This document shows positions 23,925-33,133 of a DNA stretch of 56,223 bases, piece after piece. This DNA is from a bacterium. Lineage in GTDB: Bacteria; Patescibacteriota; Minisyncoccia; UBA6257; 2-01-FULL-56-20. The stretch covers positions 1 through 56,223 of the forward strand of contig JAKAUM010000003.1 of assembly GCA_021827685.1 (NCBI GenBank), given 5' to 3'. Numbering within the stretch: the first letter of the stretch is position 1; the number at the start of each line of letters is the position of its first letter. A program made the translations under genes and the position numbers. The notes under the pieces were generated by a model that worked only from the letters and a program-made list of their open reading frames with translations, ran no database searches and had not been told where the DNA came from.

Positions 23925-23960
23925 GGGTGGCGCGCGGCGCGAACGCGCCGCGCGCCACCC
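23925..23960. repeat. Perfect 17-bp inverted repeat between divergent tRNA genes
   Basis: GGGTGGCGCGCGGCGCG (23925-23941) and its exact complement (23944-23960) are separated only by AA. There is no T tract on either side. It lies just upstream of tRNA-Arg and 115 bp upstream of tRNA-Pro. Confidence 0.85.
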
Positions 23961-24075
23961 GCTCGTCCTACGCGCATTGATTCTAAAACAGGAATAAGAT
24001 ACCGTGAAGAGGCATTTCGGCAACCGTTTTCGGCGGCGGGATGGCGGGCGGGGTGCCGCCGCATTGCGCCGTGCG

Positions 24076-24146
24076 CGGGCTGTAGTGTAACGGCAGCACG
24101 AGTCCTTTGGGAGGATTTAGTCCCGGTTCAAATCCGGGCAGCCCGA
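24076..24146 (+). tRNA. tRNA-Pro(UGG)
   Basis: Acceptor CGGGCTG/CAGCCCG with C1-G72, the bacterial tRNA-Pro hallmark; loop TTTGGGA gives anticodon TGG; T-arm CCCGG/CCGGG; discriminator A; no CCA. Confidence 0.95.
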
Positions 24147-24170
24147 CAAAACTTTTATCTCTCCGTAACG

Positions 24171-24242
24171 TGCCGCGGGAGGGAATTGAACCCCCGACAC
24201 GACGCTCTTCAGGCGTCTGCTCTACCACTGAGCTACCGCGGC
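24171..24242 (-). tRNA. tRNA-Phe(GAA)
   Basis: Minus-strand cloverleaf: acceptor GCCGCGG/CCGCGGC, anticodon stem GACGC/GCGTC, loop CTGAAGA giving GAA, discriminator A, no CCA. Its first base (24242) is also the last base of the TAG stop codon of rpsA, so the two must be co-transcribed or share the locus tightly. Confidence 0.95.
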
Positions 24243-25354
24243 TATCTTTTCATCTTCAGCATGATGCGCTTCTCCTCCGGCTTCACGGCATCTATCACGA
24301 AACGGTAGGTCTGGCCGGGCGCGAGCGCCGCCTTCATTTCGTCCTGCCCGCCGAATTCGGAAACATGGACCATGCCCTGAAGATCGCCCGGGAGCGCGAC
24401 GATCGCGCCGAACGGGTTCAGCTTGTACACGCGGCCTTCCACCGCTGAACCGGGAGCGATCTCGGCGGGGAGTTTCGTCCAGGGATCCTCCTTGAGCGCT
24501 TTAAGGGAGAGAAATACGCGGCCCTCCTTAATGTCCGTGATTTTCGCCGTAAGCTCGTCATTCACCTTTACGAGTTCCTTGGGATTTTCGACGAGCTTGT
24601 AGTCGAGTTCGGAGATGTGGATCATGCCCTCGATCTGCGGGTTGTCCGCAAAGCGGACGAATACGCCGAAGTCGGCGACGCCGGAGACGATGCAGGGGAC
24701 GACCTGTCCCACCGAGTAGGCGGCGAGCAGGTCTTTCATGTTCGCCGCAAGCACCTCGCGTTCGGAGACGATGATCTTGTTCGTCCGCGTGTTCACGTCG
24801 ATGATCTTCACGGAGAGCTCCTGCGCTTCGAGCTTCGCGAGCTCTTCGGCGATCTTCGTGCGGTCGCCGTCGGCCACTTTAGGATAATGCTCCGTCGAGA
24901 GCTGGGAAACCGGCAGGAAAGCGCGGAGTTCTTCGCCCGCCGGCGTGGCTACGGAAACCATGAGGCCTCCCGCGTTCGCCCCGATCACCTTCGCTTTCAC
25001 GACTTCGCCCGCTTCGGCGAGCTCTTTCGCGGCCTGCCAGAGCTTCTGCCTTCCGGCTTCGGCGATAGAAAGCTCGATATGGCCGTCCGGGCCGTCGAGG
25101 GAGACGATTTTCGCGTGCGCCCTGGCGCCCGGCTCCAGATCGCGGAGCGCCTCTTTCGCGTTCATGTATTCCACGCCGTAAACGATGCCCGTGCCGAACC
25201 GGCCCATATCGAAATACGCTTTGCGCGGGACCTTTTTCATAAGCGCGACCTCGATGACGGATCCTTCCTTCGGCCAGTCGGCCGCGGAGAGTTCCGTTTT
25301 CATCGTCTGGACGAGGCCGGTTCCCGCGCTATTTTTTTCTTCCTCCTTTTGCAT
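24242..25354 (-). CDS. rpsA: 30S ribosomal protein S1 (four S1 domains)
   Basis: 370 aa with four S1 RNA-binding repeats, recognisable as EGSVIEVALMKKVPRKAYFD, GEVVKAKVIGANAGGLMVSV, GQVVPCIVSGVADFGVFVRF and GSAVEGRVYKLNPFGAIVAL, shorter than the six-domain E. coli protein. The start at 25354 fits a promoter TGGACA-17-TATAAT (25392-25364) with 9 nt to the ATG; further upstream in-frame ATGs lie in the promoter. S1 normally unfolds leaders for Shine-Dalgarno-poor mRNAs, of interest given the many leaderless genes here. The stop codon shares a base with tRNA-Phe. Confidence 0.92.
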   Translation of the reverse strand: MQKEEEKNSAGTGLVQTMKTELSAADWPKEGSVIEVALMKKVPRKAYFDMGRFGTGIVYGVEYMNAKEALRDLEPGARAHAKIVSLDGPDGHIELSIAEAGRQKLWQAAKELAEAGEVVKAKVIGANAGGLMVSVATPAGEELRAFLPVSQLSTEHYPKVADGDRTKIAEELAKLEAQELSVKIIDVNTRTNKIIVSEREVLAANMKDLLAAYSVGQVVPCIVSGVADFGVFVRFADNPQIEGMIHISELDYKLVENPKELVKVNDELTAKITDIKEGRVFLSLKALKEDPWTKLPAEIAPGSAVEGRVYKLNPFGAIVALPGDLQGMVHVSEFGGQDEMKAALAPGQTYRFVIDAVKPEEKRIMLKMKR

Positions 25355-25444
25355 GTGGGCTCTATTATATACCGCGCCCGCACGGGTGTCCAGAACGGAA
25401 AATTTCGGTTGCATGTGCGCCGATTTTTTGATAAAATAGCCGAT

Positions 25445-26017
25445 ATGATCCTGAGCTATTTCGGGGGCGGTTCGTTTAGGTTGCAAAGCGGCGATACTTC
25501 GCTCTTGCTCGATCCGGAGAACAACCGCCTGAAGGCGGATCTTACTTTACGTACGCTCACGGACGCGGAAAATCCTTTCGCAGGCGCGGAGCAGGGCGCG
25601 GCGATATCTTTTCCCGGCGAATACGAAATAAAGGGGATTGAAATCACGGGATTCGCCGTACCGGACGAATCAACCGAGAAGTTCATAAAAACCGCCTATG
25701 CGGTCGGATGGGAAGAAATGAAATTCGTGTTTCTCGGCCATCTTTCCAGGCCGGTTGACGCGGCGTTGATGGAGGAATTCGGCGACCCCGACGTGCTTAT
25801 CCTCCCCGCCGGCGGAGGGCATTTTCTCGATCCCGAAGTCGCGGCGAAAATCGCGAAACAGCTCGAGGCGCGCATCGTCGTGCCGAGTTTCTGCAAGGAC
25901 CCGGACGAGTTTCTCAAAGCGCTCGGCCAGAAAGCCGAAAAGGCGGAGAAGTTCGTTTTTAGGGAGAAGGACATCGCGGGCGAGAAAGGGCGGCCGGTCG
26001 TCTTGAGCGCCGCATAG
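25445..26017 (+). CDS. MBL-fold protein lacking the usual metal motif
   Basis: 190 aa. Layout of a small metallo-beta-lactamase-fold protein of the UPF0173/L-ascorbate-lactonase-like kind: MILSYFGGGSFRLQ, TSLLLDPENN, AISFPGEYEIKGI, VFLGHLSRPVD, VLILPAGG, RIVVPSF. The HxHxDH metal motif is absent; only the single His of LGHLS remains, so catalysis is doubtful. Promoter TTGCAT-17-TAAAAT (25409-25437), 7 nt to the ATG. Followed by a 50-aa membrane protein and gyrA. Confidence 0.75.
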   Translation: MILSYFGGGSFRLQSGDTSLLLDPENNRLKADLTLRTLTDAENPFAGAEQGAAISFPGEYEIKGIEITGFAVPDESTEKFIKTAYAVGWEEMKFVFLGHLSRPVDAALMEEFGDPDVLILPAGGGHFLDPEVAAKIAKQLEARIVVPSFCKDPDEFLKALGQKAEKAEKFVFREKDIAGEKGRPVVLSAA

Positions 26018-26020
26018 CGC

Positions 26021-26173
26021 ATGGAAGAGGCGCGTACGGGAAAGGCGCATGACGGGCTGCTCGATCGCGCGCGGGCGCTCCCCGGCGGGACGAAGAAGAA
26101 AATCGTCGCCTGGGCGACCGCGGCCGTGATGGCAGTAGTCCTCTATATATGGATCTCCTATTTTATCCGTTAA
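26021..26173 (+). CDS. 50-aa single-span membrane protein
   Basis: Too short for most gene callers. ATG at 26021, TAA at 26171-26173, 3 nt after the MBL-fold gene. Charged N-terminal helix with the basic cluster GGTKKK, then one membrane helix (about residues 28-46, IVAWATAAVMAVVLYIWIS). Good coding character and tight spacing in front of gyrA support it. Function unknown. Confidence 0.6.
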   Translation: MEEARTGKAHDGLLDRARALPGGTKKKIVAWATAAVMAVVLYIWISYFIR

Positions 26174-26195
26174 ATCACGCAATATAACTTTCGCC

Positions 26196-28631
26196 ATGGC
26201 TTTGGAAAAAAGAGAAATTACGAAGGAGCTCAGCGAGTCGTATCTTGACTACGCGATGTCCGTTATCGTCGCGCGGGCACTGCCCGACGCGCGCGACGGG
26301 CTGAAGCCGGTGCACCGCCGGGTGCTTTGGACCATGTGGGAAGCGGGACTCACCCATCTCGCAAAATTCCGAAAATCCTCCAACGTGATCGGCGAGACGA
26401 TGGCGAAATACCATCCGCACGGCGATACGGCGCTCTACGACACCCTTGTCCGCATGGCGCAGGATTTTTCCCTGCGCTATCCGTTGGTCCGGGGGCAGGG
26501 GAACTTCGGAAGCGTGGACGGCGATTCGCCTGCGGCGCACCGCTACACCGAGGCGAAGCTTTCCGCGATTGCGGAGGAATTGCTCGCGGATATTGAAAAA
26601 GAGACCGTTGACTGGATCCCGAATTACGATGCGACGCGTGACGAGCCGCTCGTCCTGCCCGCGAAACTGCCGAATCTGCTTTTGAACGGCACCCTTGGCA
26701 TTGCGGTCGGCATGGCGACGAGCATCCCGCCGCACAACCTGAGCGAAGTGGCCGACGCCGTCCTCCACCTCGCGGACAACCCCGATGCGACGAGCGAGGA
26801 TCTCGCGGAGATCGTGACGGGCCCGGATTTTCCGACGGGGGCCGTCATTTACGACAAGAAGGCGATCCGCGAAGCGTACGTTTCCGGCCGCGGTGCGATT
26901 CTCGCGCGCGCGAAGGCGGAGATCGTCGAAGCGAAAGCCGGCAAGCAGTTCAATATCGTCGTGACGGAAATCCCGTACCAGGTGAACAAGGCGGAACTCG
27001 TAAAGCAGATCGCCGAGTTTGCGCAGGAAAAAAAGATAGAGGGCATCCGGGATCTTCGGGACGAATCGGACCGCGAGGGCATGCGCATCGTGATAGAGCT
27101 GAGGAACGACGTGCCGCCCCAGCGCGTTCTGAACTGGCTCTATAAGCACACGGACCTCCAGCGCAATTTCAATATGAACATGACCGCGCTCGTCGCGAAC
27201 TCGCACGGACTCGAGCCGCGCCTCCTTTCGCTCCGCGACGTGCTCGCCGAATACCTCGCACACCGCAAAGAAGTGCTGCGCCGGCGCACGCAGTTCGACC
27301 TCCGGAAGGCGCAGGAGCGGGCGCATATCCTTGAAGGGCTTGCGAAGGCGCTTGACGCCATCGACCGCGTGATTGCGACGATCAGAAAATCGAAAGACAA
27401 GGAAGAGGCGCACGCGAACCTCGTCAAGCTTTTTAAGCTGAGCGATGCGCAAGCGACGGCGATCCTCGAGATGCGGCTCCAGACGCTTGCGGCGCTCGAG
27501 CGCAGGAAGATCGAAGATGAATTGAAAGAGAAGCGGGTGCTCATCGAGGAGCTCACGCTTGTCCTGAAAAACCCGGCGAAAATCGTAAAGATCATCAGGG
27601 ACGAGGTGAAAGAGCTGAAGGAAAAATACGGCGACGCGCGGCGCACGCAGGTTGTCGCGCGGGCCGTCGAAGCCGTGAGCGACGAGGATATGATCGCGGA
27701 CGAGGACGCGATCGTGACGGTTTCGGGCGGCGGCTATATCAAGCGCCTCCCGCCGGGGACGTTCAAGGCGCAGAAGCGCGGCGGCAAGGGGATCATCGGC
27801 TCCGAAGTCGCGGAAGACGATTTCCTTTCGCATTTCTTCAGCGCGCGCACGCGCGACAACATCCTTTTCTTCACGAACCGCGGCCGCGTGTTCCAAACGA
27901 AGGTGCACGAGATCCCGCAGGCGACGCGCACCTCGAAGGGCCGCGCCATACAGAATTTCCTCGAGCTCCCGTCCGATGAAACGGTGAGCGCGCTCGTGAA
28001 CTATGCGCCGACCGGCCCGAAGCATGCGGAGAAGAAATTTCTCGTCATGGCGACTCGCCGGGGGATGATCAAGAAGACGCCGCTTGAGGATTTCGCGAAT
28101 ATCCGCCGCACGGGCATCATTGCGATGGGCATGAAGAAAGACGACCGGCTCAAATGGGCATGCCTCACGAGCGGGACGGAGGAGCTCGTCCTTGCGACGC
28201 GGCAGGGGCAGTCCATCCGCTTCAGCGAGAAGCAGGTGCGCCCGATGGGGCGCGGCGCGGCGGGCGTCCGCGCCATCAAGCTCAAAAAAACGAACGACGA
28301 AGTGGCGGGCTTTGATATAATCAAAAGAGGCGAAGCGCGCCTGCTCGTCGTCATGGAGCACGGCTTCGCGAAACAAACCCCGCTCAAAGAATACAAGGTT
28401 CAGGGCCGCGGCGGATCCGGCATCAAAACCGCCGAGATTACGCCGAAGACGGGCCCTGTCGTATCGGCGCACGCGGTTTCCGAGGAAAAGGAGCTTTTCG
28501 CCCTGTCGGCGAAGGGGCAGATGATCCGCACGGAACTCGGGACGGTCCGCACGACGGGCCGCGCGGCGCAGGGCGTCCGCGTCATGAACCTGAGAGACGG
28601 AGACCGCATTGCGGGAACGGTGGTGATTTAG
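26196..28631 (+). CDS. gyrA: DNA gyrase subunit A
   Basis: 811 aa; breaks and rejoins DNA for supercoiling with GyrB. Active-site Tyr117 in [11 protein letters not shown]; quinolone region [12 protein letters not shown] with Thr78 and Asp82 (equivalent to Ser83 and Asp87 in E. coli); the coiled-coil tower; and a C-terminal beta-pinwheel domain with the GyrA box AQKRGGKG near residue 526, which marks gyrase rather than topoisomerase IV. TATAAC at 26183-26188 is 7 nt before the ATG. gyrB is not in the window. Confidence 0.98.
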   Translation: MALEKREITKELSESYLDYAMSVIVARALPDARDGLKPVHRRVLWTMWEAGLTHLAKFRKSSNVIGETMAKYHPHGDTALYDTLVRMAQDFSLRYPLVRGQGNFGSVDGDSPAAHRYTEAKLSAIAEELLADIEKETVDWIPNYDATRDEPLVLPAKLPNLLLNGTLGIAVGMATSIPPHNLSEVADAVLHLADNPDATSEDLAEIVTGPDFPTGAVIYDKKAIREAYVSGRGAILARAKAEIVEAKAGKQFNIVVTEIPYQVNKAELVKQIAEFAQEKKIEGIRDLRDESDREGMRIVIELRNDVPPQRVLNWLYKHTDLQRNFNMNMTALVANSHGLEPRLLSLRDVLAEYLAHRKEVLRRRTQFDLRKAQERAHILEGLAKALDAIDRVIATIRKSKDKEEAHANLVKLFKLSDAQATAILEMRLQTLAALERRKIEDELKEKRVLIEELTLVLKNPAKIVKIIRDEVKELKEKYGDARRTQVVARAVEAVSDEDMIADEDAIVTVSGGGYIKRLPPGTFKAQKRGGKGIIGSEVAEDDFLSHFFSARTRDNILFFTNRGRVFQTKVHEIPQATRTSKGRAIQNFLELPSDETVSALVNYAPTGPKHAEKKFLVMATRRGMIKKTPLEDFANIRRTGIIAMGMKKDDRLKWACLTSGTEELVLATRQGQSIRFSEKQVRPMGRGAAGVRAIKLKKTNDEVAGFDIIKRGEARLLVVMEHGFAKQTPLKEYKVQGRGGSGIKTAEITPKTGPVVSAHAVSEEKELFALSAKGQMIRTELGTVRTTGRAAQGVRVMNLRDGDRIAGTVVI

Positions 28632-28655
28632 GGCCGTAAGGCCGTTCTTGCCGGC

Positions 28656-29969
28656 ATGTCCAATCTTAAATTATCCCAGAAGCAGGTTGTTTTCATCATT
28701 GCAGGCGCGGTGCTCGCGATAGGAATTTTCGCGCTCATATTCCTCAATCTCAGGCCGACTGCGAGCAAGGGGCCCGCTCTCACCCTCAAAGTATGGGGGA
28801 CGGAGAGCAGCGGAGCGCTCCAGCAGGTGATCGATACGTATCCCTACGCCCAGGTTTCGTATACGCAGATCGACCCGGCGCACTATCAATCGGAGCTCCT
28901 TGCCGCGCTCGCGGCGGGAAACGGGCCGGACGTTTTCGAGATCGGCAACCGCGACCTCCCGCGCTTCGAGGATATCCTGTCTCCTTTTCCCTCGTCTTCG
29001 TCCGTATTCGGGATAGAACAGCTCTCCCAGCTTTTCCCCGACGTCGTTGCGCAGGATTTCGTCGCCAACGGGCGGATTTACGGCCTGCCGCTTTCGATCG
29101 ATACGCTCGCGATGCTCTACAACAAGGACTTGTTCAATGCCGCGGGCATCGCGGAGCCGCCTGCGACATGGGATGAATTCGACGCCGATGTGGCGAAACT
29201 GCGCGCGGTGGACGCCGCGGGCGGGCTCCTGCAGGCGGGCGCCGCAATCGGCGGGTCGTCGGCGAGCATCCCTCATGCGGCGGACCTGCTCGCGCTCATC
29301 ATGCTGCAGAACGGAACCACGATGACTAACTCCGCGGGAACGTCCGCGTCGTTCGCTTCGGCGGCGAATAAAAGCCCGGGCCTCGCGGCGTTCAAGTTCT
29401 ATCTCCAGTTTGCGAACCCGGCTTCCCCGTATTACACGTGGAACGATTCCTTCCCTTCCGGCGGCAATGCGTTCGACAGCTTCGCGGAGGGGAAGACCGC
29501 AATCGTATTCGCGTATCACTCCGACCTCGCCGCGATAAAGGCGAAGGCGCCGTTCCTCAATTACGCCGTCGCCCCGATGCCCCAGCTCTCGGCGCCGCCG
29601 GGCGGCGGGCCGGTGACGGTCGTGAATTATCCGAAATATCTCGGCTTTGTCGCCGCGAAAGCCGGCCAGACGGCGGCGGCATGGAATTTCATACTGTATC
29701 TTACGACTCCGCTCTCGGGCGACGCGAATGCCTACGGAGCCGCGACCGGGAACCCGCCCGCGCTCCGCTCTGCCATCGCCGCAGACGAAAACAGCCAGGA
29801 CCTTTCCGTCTTCGCCTCGCAGGCGCTTACGGCGCGTTCGTGGTATGAGGCGAACAGCACGGAAGACGAAGCCGCGCTGAATACGGCCATCGAGGACGCG
29901 GAGAACGGACAAGCCGCTTCCAGGGCGCTCAGCGAAGCCGAGGCGGCCGTGAGCGCGCTCATGCAGTAG
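28656..29969 (+). CDS. Membrane-anchored ABC-type solute-binding protein, family 1
   Basis: 437 aa. A single N-terminal membrane helix (about residues 10-32) replaces the usual lipobox; then a two-lobed binding protein: LTLKVWGTESSGALQQVI, YQSELLAALAAGNGPDVFEI, GRIYGLPLSIDTLAMLYNKD, FKFYLQFANP, FAEGKTAIVFAYHSDL, NYPKYLGFVAAKAGQTAAAW. This is the sugar-binding (cluster 1) family. No permease or ATPase gene is adjacent; instead it heads the pilin array, so it may serve ligand capture at the cell surface. Confidence 0.85.
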   Translation: MSNLKLSQKQVVFIIAGAVLAIGIFALIFLNLRPTASKGPALTLKVWGTESSGALQQVIDTYPYAQVSYTQIDPAHYQSELLAALAAGNGPDVFEIGNRDLPRFEDILSPFPSSSSVFGIEQLSQLFPDVVAQDFVANGRIYGLPLSIDTLAMLYNKDLFNAAGIAEPPATWDEFDADVAKLRAVDAAGGLLQAGAAIGGSSASIPHAADLLALIMLQNGTTMTNSAGTSASFASAANKSPGLAAFKFYLQFANPASPYYTWNDSFPSGGNAFDSFAEGKTAIVFAYHSDLAAIKAKAPFLNYAVAPMPQLSAPPGGGPVTVVNYPKYLGFVAAKAGQTAAAWNFILYLTTPLSGDANAYGAATGNPPALRSAIAADENSQDLSVFASQALTARSWYEANSTEDEAALNTAIEDAENGQAASRALSEAEAAVSALMQ

Positions 29970-30063
29970 CACCCCGCCGCGCCGCGCGCCGCGCGCCGTC
30001 CGCGATTGCGGCAATCCACCGCGCGGGCGGGCGTGCATGCGCGCAATGGGGTAAAATAAACGC

Positions 30064-30603
30064 ATGAGCCCCTTGGTCTTTAGGCTGAAAACGGTCGCCG
30101 CAATCGCCGCTATGGCGGCGTTCGTCGTCCTCCCGGCAATCGCCGCCGCAAGCGCCCTTACCACGATTCCGATCACTGTCACCGGGAGCCCCAGCAGTAC
30201 GGCTTCCCTTCCTTCTTCCGTTTCCGGGCCGACGAATAACGTATGGGATGTCCGCATCCTCGCCGGGCCGCTCGTCACGTGCACGGGGCTCGGAGGGCCG
30301 GGGGGAATGCCGCCGTGCCGGAATCTGTGCGACCTCATCGCGCAATTCGTCCATGTCGTCTATTTCATGATCGCGCTGGTCATCTGGATCGCGACGCCCG
30401 CGATGTTCGCATGGGGAGGGATAAAATTCATGACGTCGCGCGGGAATCCGGAAGGGATAGGCGAGGCGAGAAAGATGCTCAGGGGCACCGCAATCGGCCT
30501 CGTGATCATCCTTGTGGCTTATATTTTCGTCCTGACCTTCGTGCGGGTACTCGGCATCATAGGTGTCGGCGGCTTCGGGAGTCCCGACTGTAGCATCCAA
30601 TGA
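30064..30603 (+). CDS. VirB2/TrbC-like pilin family protein
   Basis: 179 aa: signal peptide or first helix (residues 9-29), a 60-residue external loop with four Cys (TCTGLG, PCRNLCDL) and two C-terminal membrane helices (about 92-120 and 140-165) joined by a short basic loop, WGGIKFMTSRGNPEGIGEAR. That loop, of the form xxYxxSxGNPExxxxA, marks the Parcubacteria pilin group. TAAAAT (30052-30057) ends 6 nt before the ATG. Its stop overlaps the next gene by 4 nt. Confidence 0.75.
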   Translation: MSPLVFRLKTVAAIAAMAAFVVLPAIAAASALTTIPITVTGSPSSTASLPSSVSGPTNNVWDVRILAGPLVTCTGLGGPGGMPPCRNLCDLIAQFVHVVYFMIALVIWIATPAMFAWGGIKFMTSRGNPEGIGEARKMLRGTAIGLVIILVAYIFVLTFVRVLGIIGVGGFGSPDCSIQ

Positions 30604-31355
30604 CCGCGGCCCACGTCACCATAAACCCGAGCATCCCCCTCGCCGCCGCCAACACGGTGCCGGGGATGGTGCAGGGGATCTACCTCTTTGCCCTCTCGCT
30701 TGCAGGGATCCTTGCCTTCGGCGCCATCGTCTATGGGGGGATAAAGTATGCATTAGGGAGGGGGAACCCCTCCTCCGAGAGCGAGGGCAAGAGCTGGATC
30801 ACGGGGGCTCTCCTCGGACTCCTGCTCCTTGCGGGCGCCTATCTCATCCTCCAGACCGTGAACCCCGCCCTGGTGACGCTGGGGAATCCGTTACTGCCGG
30901 CGCTTCGCGCCGAGCCGGTTCCCGTCCCCATCCCGACTCCGCCGGGAACCGCATCGTGTCTCGGCGGTACGTGCCTTTCCCTCTCGTCGGCGGGATTTTC
31001 CTGCAAGCCGGCGAATTTGCAGCCGAACGGGATGCTGAGCTGTGGAGCGACTCAAGACATGATTGACACGCTGAAGTGTATCCAGAGCCAGCCGGGAGTG
31101 CCTTCCTTCGAGATAACGGAGGCCATGCCCCCGACGGTGCCGCATATCTCCCACTGCCACAACGATGGCTGCTGCGTGGACGTAGTGGTGAGCAACTTCT
31201 CAAGCTGTTCGCAGGTGACCGCGCTCGTGAACGCGGCGGCAGCATGCGGGACGTCTGCGGCGAACGAATATATCGCGGCGAATTGTCCCGGCGCGGAGAG
31301 ATATGAAACCACGCAAGGGAACAATGTCCATATCAATGCAAAAGGGTGCAGCTAA
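30600..31355 (+). CDS. Pilin-like membrane domain fused to an M15-like peptidase domain
   Basis: 251 aa. Residues 20-88 hold two membrane helices with the pilin loop YGGIKYALGRGNPSSESEGK; residues 100-118 are a Pro/Val linker; residues 120-250 are an external Cys-rich domain. In it, ISHCHNDGCCVDVVV gives H187-x2-G-x3-D194, matching the zinc motif of M15/VanY peptidases, and NNVHINAKGC supplies a second His (244). M15 enzymes cut peptidoglycan stem peptides. Function as a wall-opening enzyme for the pilus-like array is inferred. Confidence 0.75.
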   Translation: MTAAHVTINPSIPLAAANTVPGMVQGIYLFALSLAGILAFGAIVYGGIKYALGRGNPSSESEGKSWITGALLGLLLLAGAYLILQTVNPALVTLGNPLLPALRAEPVPVPIPTPPGTASCLGGTCLSLSSAGFSCKPANLQPNGMLSCGATQDMIDTLKCIQSQPGVPSFEITEAMPPTVPHISHCHNDGCCVDVVVSNFSSCSQVTALVNAAAACGTSAANEYIAANCPGAERYETTQGNNVHINAKGCS

Positions 31356-31941
31356 GACGGTCGTCGTGCTGATTGCCGCCGCGGCCGTGGCGGCCGCGGC
31401 GGTTTTTGCGGCGTACCTCTTCCTGCGCGGCGGGGCGGGCTCCGGGGGCGCGGGATCCGCGGCGGGAAGCTCCGGCGCCTCCGGGCCGGCGGCCGCCGCC
31501 GGACCCGGCGCGAACGCGGGCGCCGCCGCTACTGCGCTTGAGCCCGTCTCCGCCGCCTTTCCGAACGCCCCGACAGGTTCCGCGATTACAATCGGTACGC
31601 CGCAGGGCATGGTCGCGGTCAACAATTTCTATCTCACGAGTCCCGGGGTGGCGGGCGAAGGCAATGTAATGATCGCGATGGCGGACAATTACGATATTTC
31701 CTACGATCCCGCCAGCGGGAACTTCTCTCTTCTTATTAAGGGATCTCCGTTCAGCGCCGCGCGCGCGGCGGCGGAGCGCGCATTCCTCGGCGCGCTTGGC
31801 ATAAGCGAGGCGGATGCCTGCAAGCTCTCCGTCCAGGAAGGCGTGCCGTACCGCGCGGGCGACCCGCGGGACGGACAATCATATCCTCTGGATTTCTGCC
31901 CTCCCCCCGCGGGCTCGTCGAACGGCAATATAGTACAATAA
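31324..31941 (+). CDS. Membrane-anchored extracytoplasmic protein
   Basis: 205 aa. One membrane helix (about residues 9-35, rich in Ala and Val), a 35-residue Ala/Gly/Ser/Pro linker and a small external domain with two Cys (DACKLS, LDFCPPP). No family recognised. An earlier ATG (31303) exists; the ATG at 31324 is preceded by AAGGGA. It starts inside the end of the peptidase-fusion gene in another frame. Confidence 0.65.
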   Translation: MSISMQKGAAKTVVVLIAAAAVAAAAVFAAYLFLRGGAGSGGAGSAAGSSGASGPAAAAGPGANAGAAATALEPVSAAFPNAPTGSAITIGTPQGMVAVNNFYLTSPGVAGEGNVMIAMADNYDISYDPASGNFSLLIKGSPFSAARAAAERAFLGALGISEADACKLSVQEGVPYRAGDPRDGQSYPLDFCPPPAGSSNGNIVQ

Positions 31942-31946
31942 AAGGG

Positions 31947-33101
31947 ATGAAGAAGGGCCTGTTATGGATTATTCTCGCTGCCGCCGTTCTCGCGGGCGGC
32001 TATTTCGGCGCATGGGCGAGGCCCGCAAAAGGCATGTCAGGATGCACCATTGATTCGATGTGGACCGTGAACGGGGCGGACTACCTGCTTGGGCCGCCCA
32101 CGGTGAACACCGAGCAGGTGCAGACGACTTCGACGCTGGCGCATGTAAAATATATCAACTGCGCCGGGCTTACCCCGTATCTGGTATTTTTCGGGCCTGC
32201 ATTCGGCAAGGGCGGAGAGAAGGTCGGCTTGGGAGCCATGCGCGGAAACAATTCGGACAATACGGCAAACCTTACCCAGTTTACCGATACGGGAATTTAT
32301 TATTACATCGCATATGCTTCAGGCTCGTCCGGCACATATCAACAAAAATCAAATGATCTGACGGTAAGTCAGGCGAGGTGCAAGGTTTCATTAAATTTTG
32401 ATGCAACTCCTCACGAGGTCAATTCGATGAGCGAAAGCATCAGCCTGAATGCGCTTGTCGGAGAATCGTATCCAGCCGCTGATTGCAATCTCGGCGGGTT
32501 TGGATCTGGAATCGGCATAGACGTAGCTGTCAAATTCTATGGCAACGGCAGGTACCTGGATACGAGAATGGCGACGATCATGCCGCAGACCACGTCTACG
32601 ATTTCCATTCCTACGACGGCCGCGGATATTGGAGCCGCCCCGAGCTCAACCGCAAATTTCAAGGCTATCGTGACAGACCAGGATGGGCAAGGCATCAATC
32701 TCGTGAGCAGCCCCGTATATGTCGGAATCGGAGTTCCTCCTTCGTCTAGCATCGGCGGCGGCGGGGGAAGTGGCGGCGGCGGTAGCGGGGGCGGAGGTGG
32801 TGGCAGCGGCGTCACCTCCTTGCCGCCGACCACGCAGTCCATCACATTATTCAATCCGCTCACGGGATGTAATAACCTGACCTGCGCGCTTTCCAAAGTA
32901 CTCAATTTTCTCTTCACACTTGCCATCCCGATTTTCGGTATAATGATTCTGGTGGGAGGTTTTCAGCTCATTACGTCGTCCGGCAATCCTGAAAAAGTGG
33001 CGAAAGGGCGGAAGACGCTGCTTTGGTCCGTGGTCGGATTCATCGTGGTGCTCCTTGCGGGAAGCGTCGCGCACCTAATACAAAGCATCTTCGGCGGCTA
33101 G
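31947..33101 (+). CDS. Secreted beta-rich domain with C-terminal pilin-like tail
   Basis: 384 aa. Signal helix (residues 3-24), an external beta-rich region (30-265) with several Cys, a Gly/Ser linker coded by the GGC/GGT-rich tract at 32755-32812, and a C-terminal two-helix pilin module (NFLFTLAIPIFGIMILVGGF, loop QLITSSGNPEKVAKGRKTL, last helix). The pilin module is thus used as an anchor for a large external domain. TACAAT lies 7 nt before the ATG although the gene is within the array, so it may also be read alone. Confidence 0.75.
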   Translation: MKKGLLWIILAAAVLAGGYFGAWARPAKGMSGCTIDSMWTVNGADYLLGPPTVNTEQVQTTSTLAHVKYINCAGLTPYLVFFGPAFGKGGEKVGLGAMRGNNSDNTANLTQFTDTGIYYYIAYASGSSGTYQQKSNDLTVSQARCKVSLNFDATPHEVNSMSESISLNALVGESYPAADCNLGGFGSGIGIDVAVKFYGNGRYLDTRMATIMPQTTSTISIPTTAADIGAAPSSTANFKAIVTDQDGQGINLVSSPVYVGIGVPPSSSIGGGGGSGGGGSGGGGGGSGVTSLPPTTQSITLFNPLTGCNNLTCALSKVLNFLFTLAIPIFGIMILVGGFQLITSSGNPEKVAKGRKTLLWSVVGFIVVLLAGSVAHLIQSIFGG

Positions 33102-33133
33102 ACGGCCAACCGGAATACCGCCAAACCAGAAAA

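Noticed and set aside
26175-28472. 765-aa open frame on the minus strand opposite gyrA
   Set aside because: Arg/His/Asp-rich shadow of a high-GC gene; gyrA on the plus strand has all its motifs. The same applies to the long antisense frames at 28671-30338, 52681-54255 and 45400-46899.
32755-32812. GGC/GGT-rich tract as a microsatellite or repeat element
   Set aside because: It encodes a Gly/Ser linker between two protein domains, which explains it.
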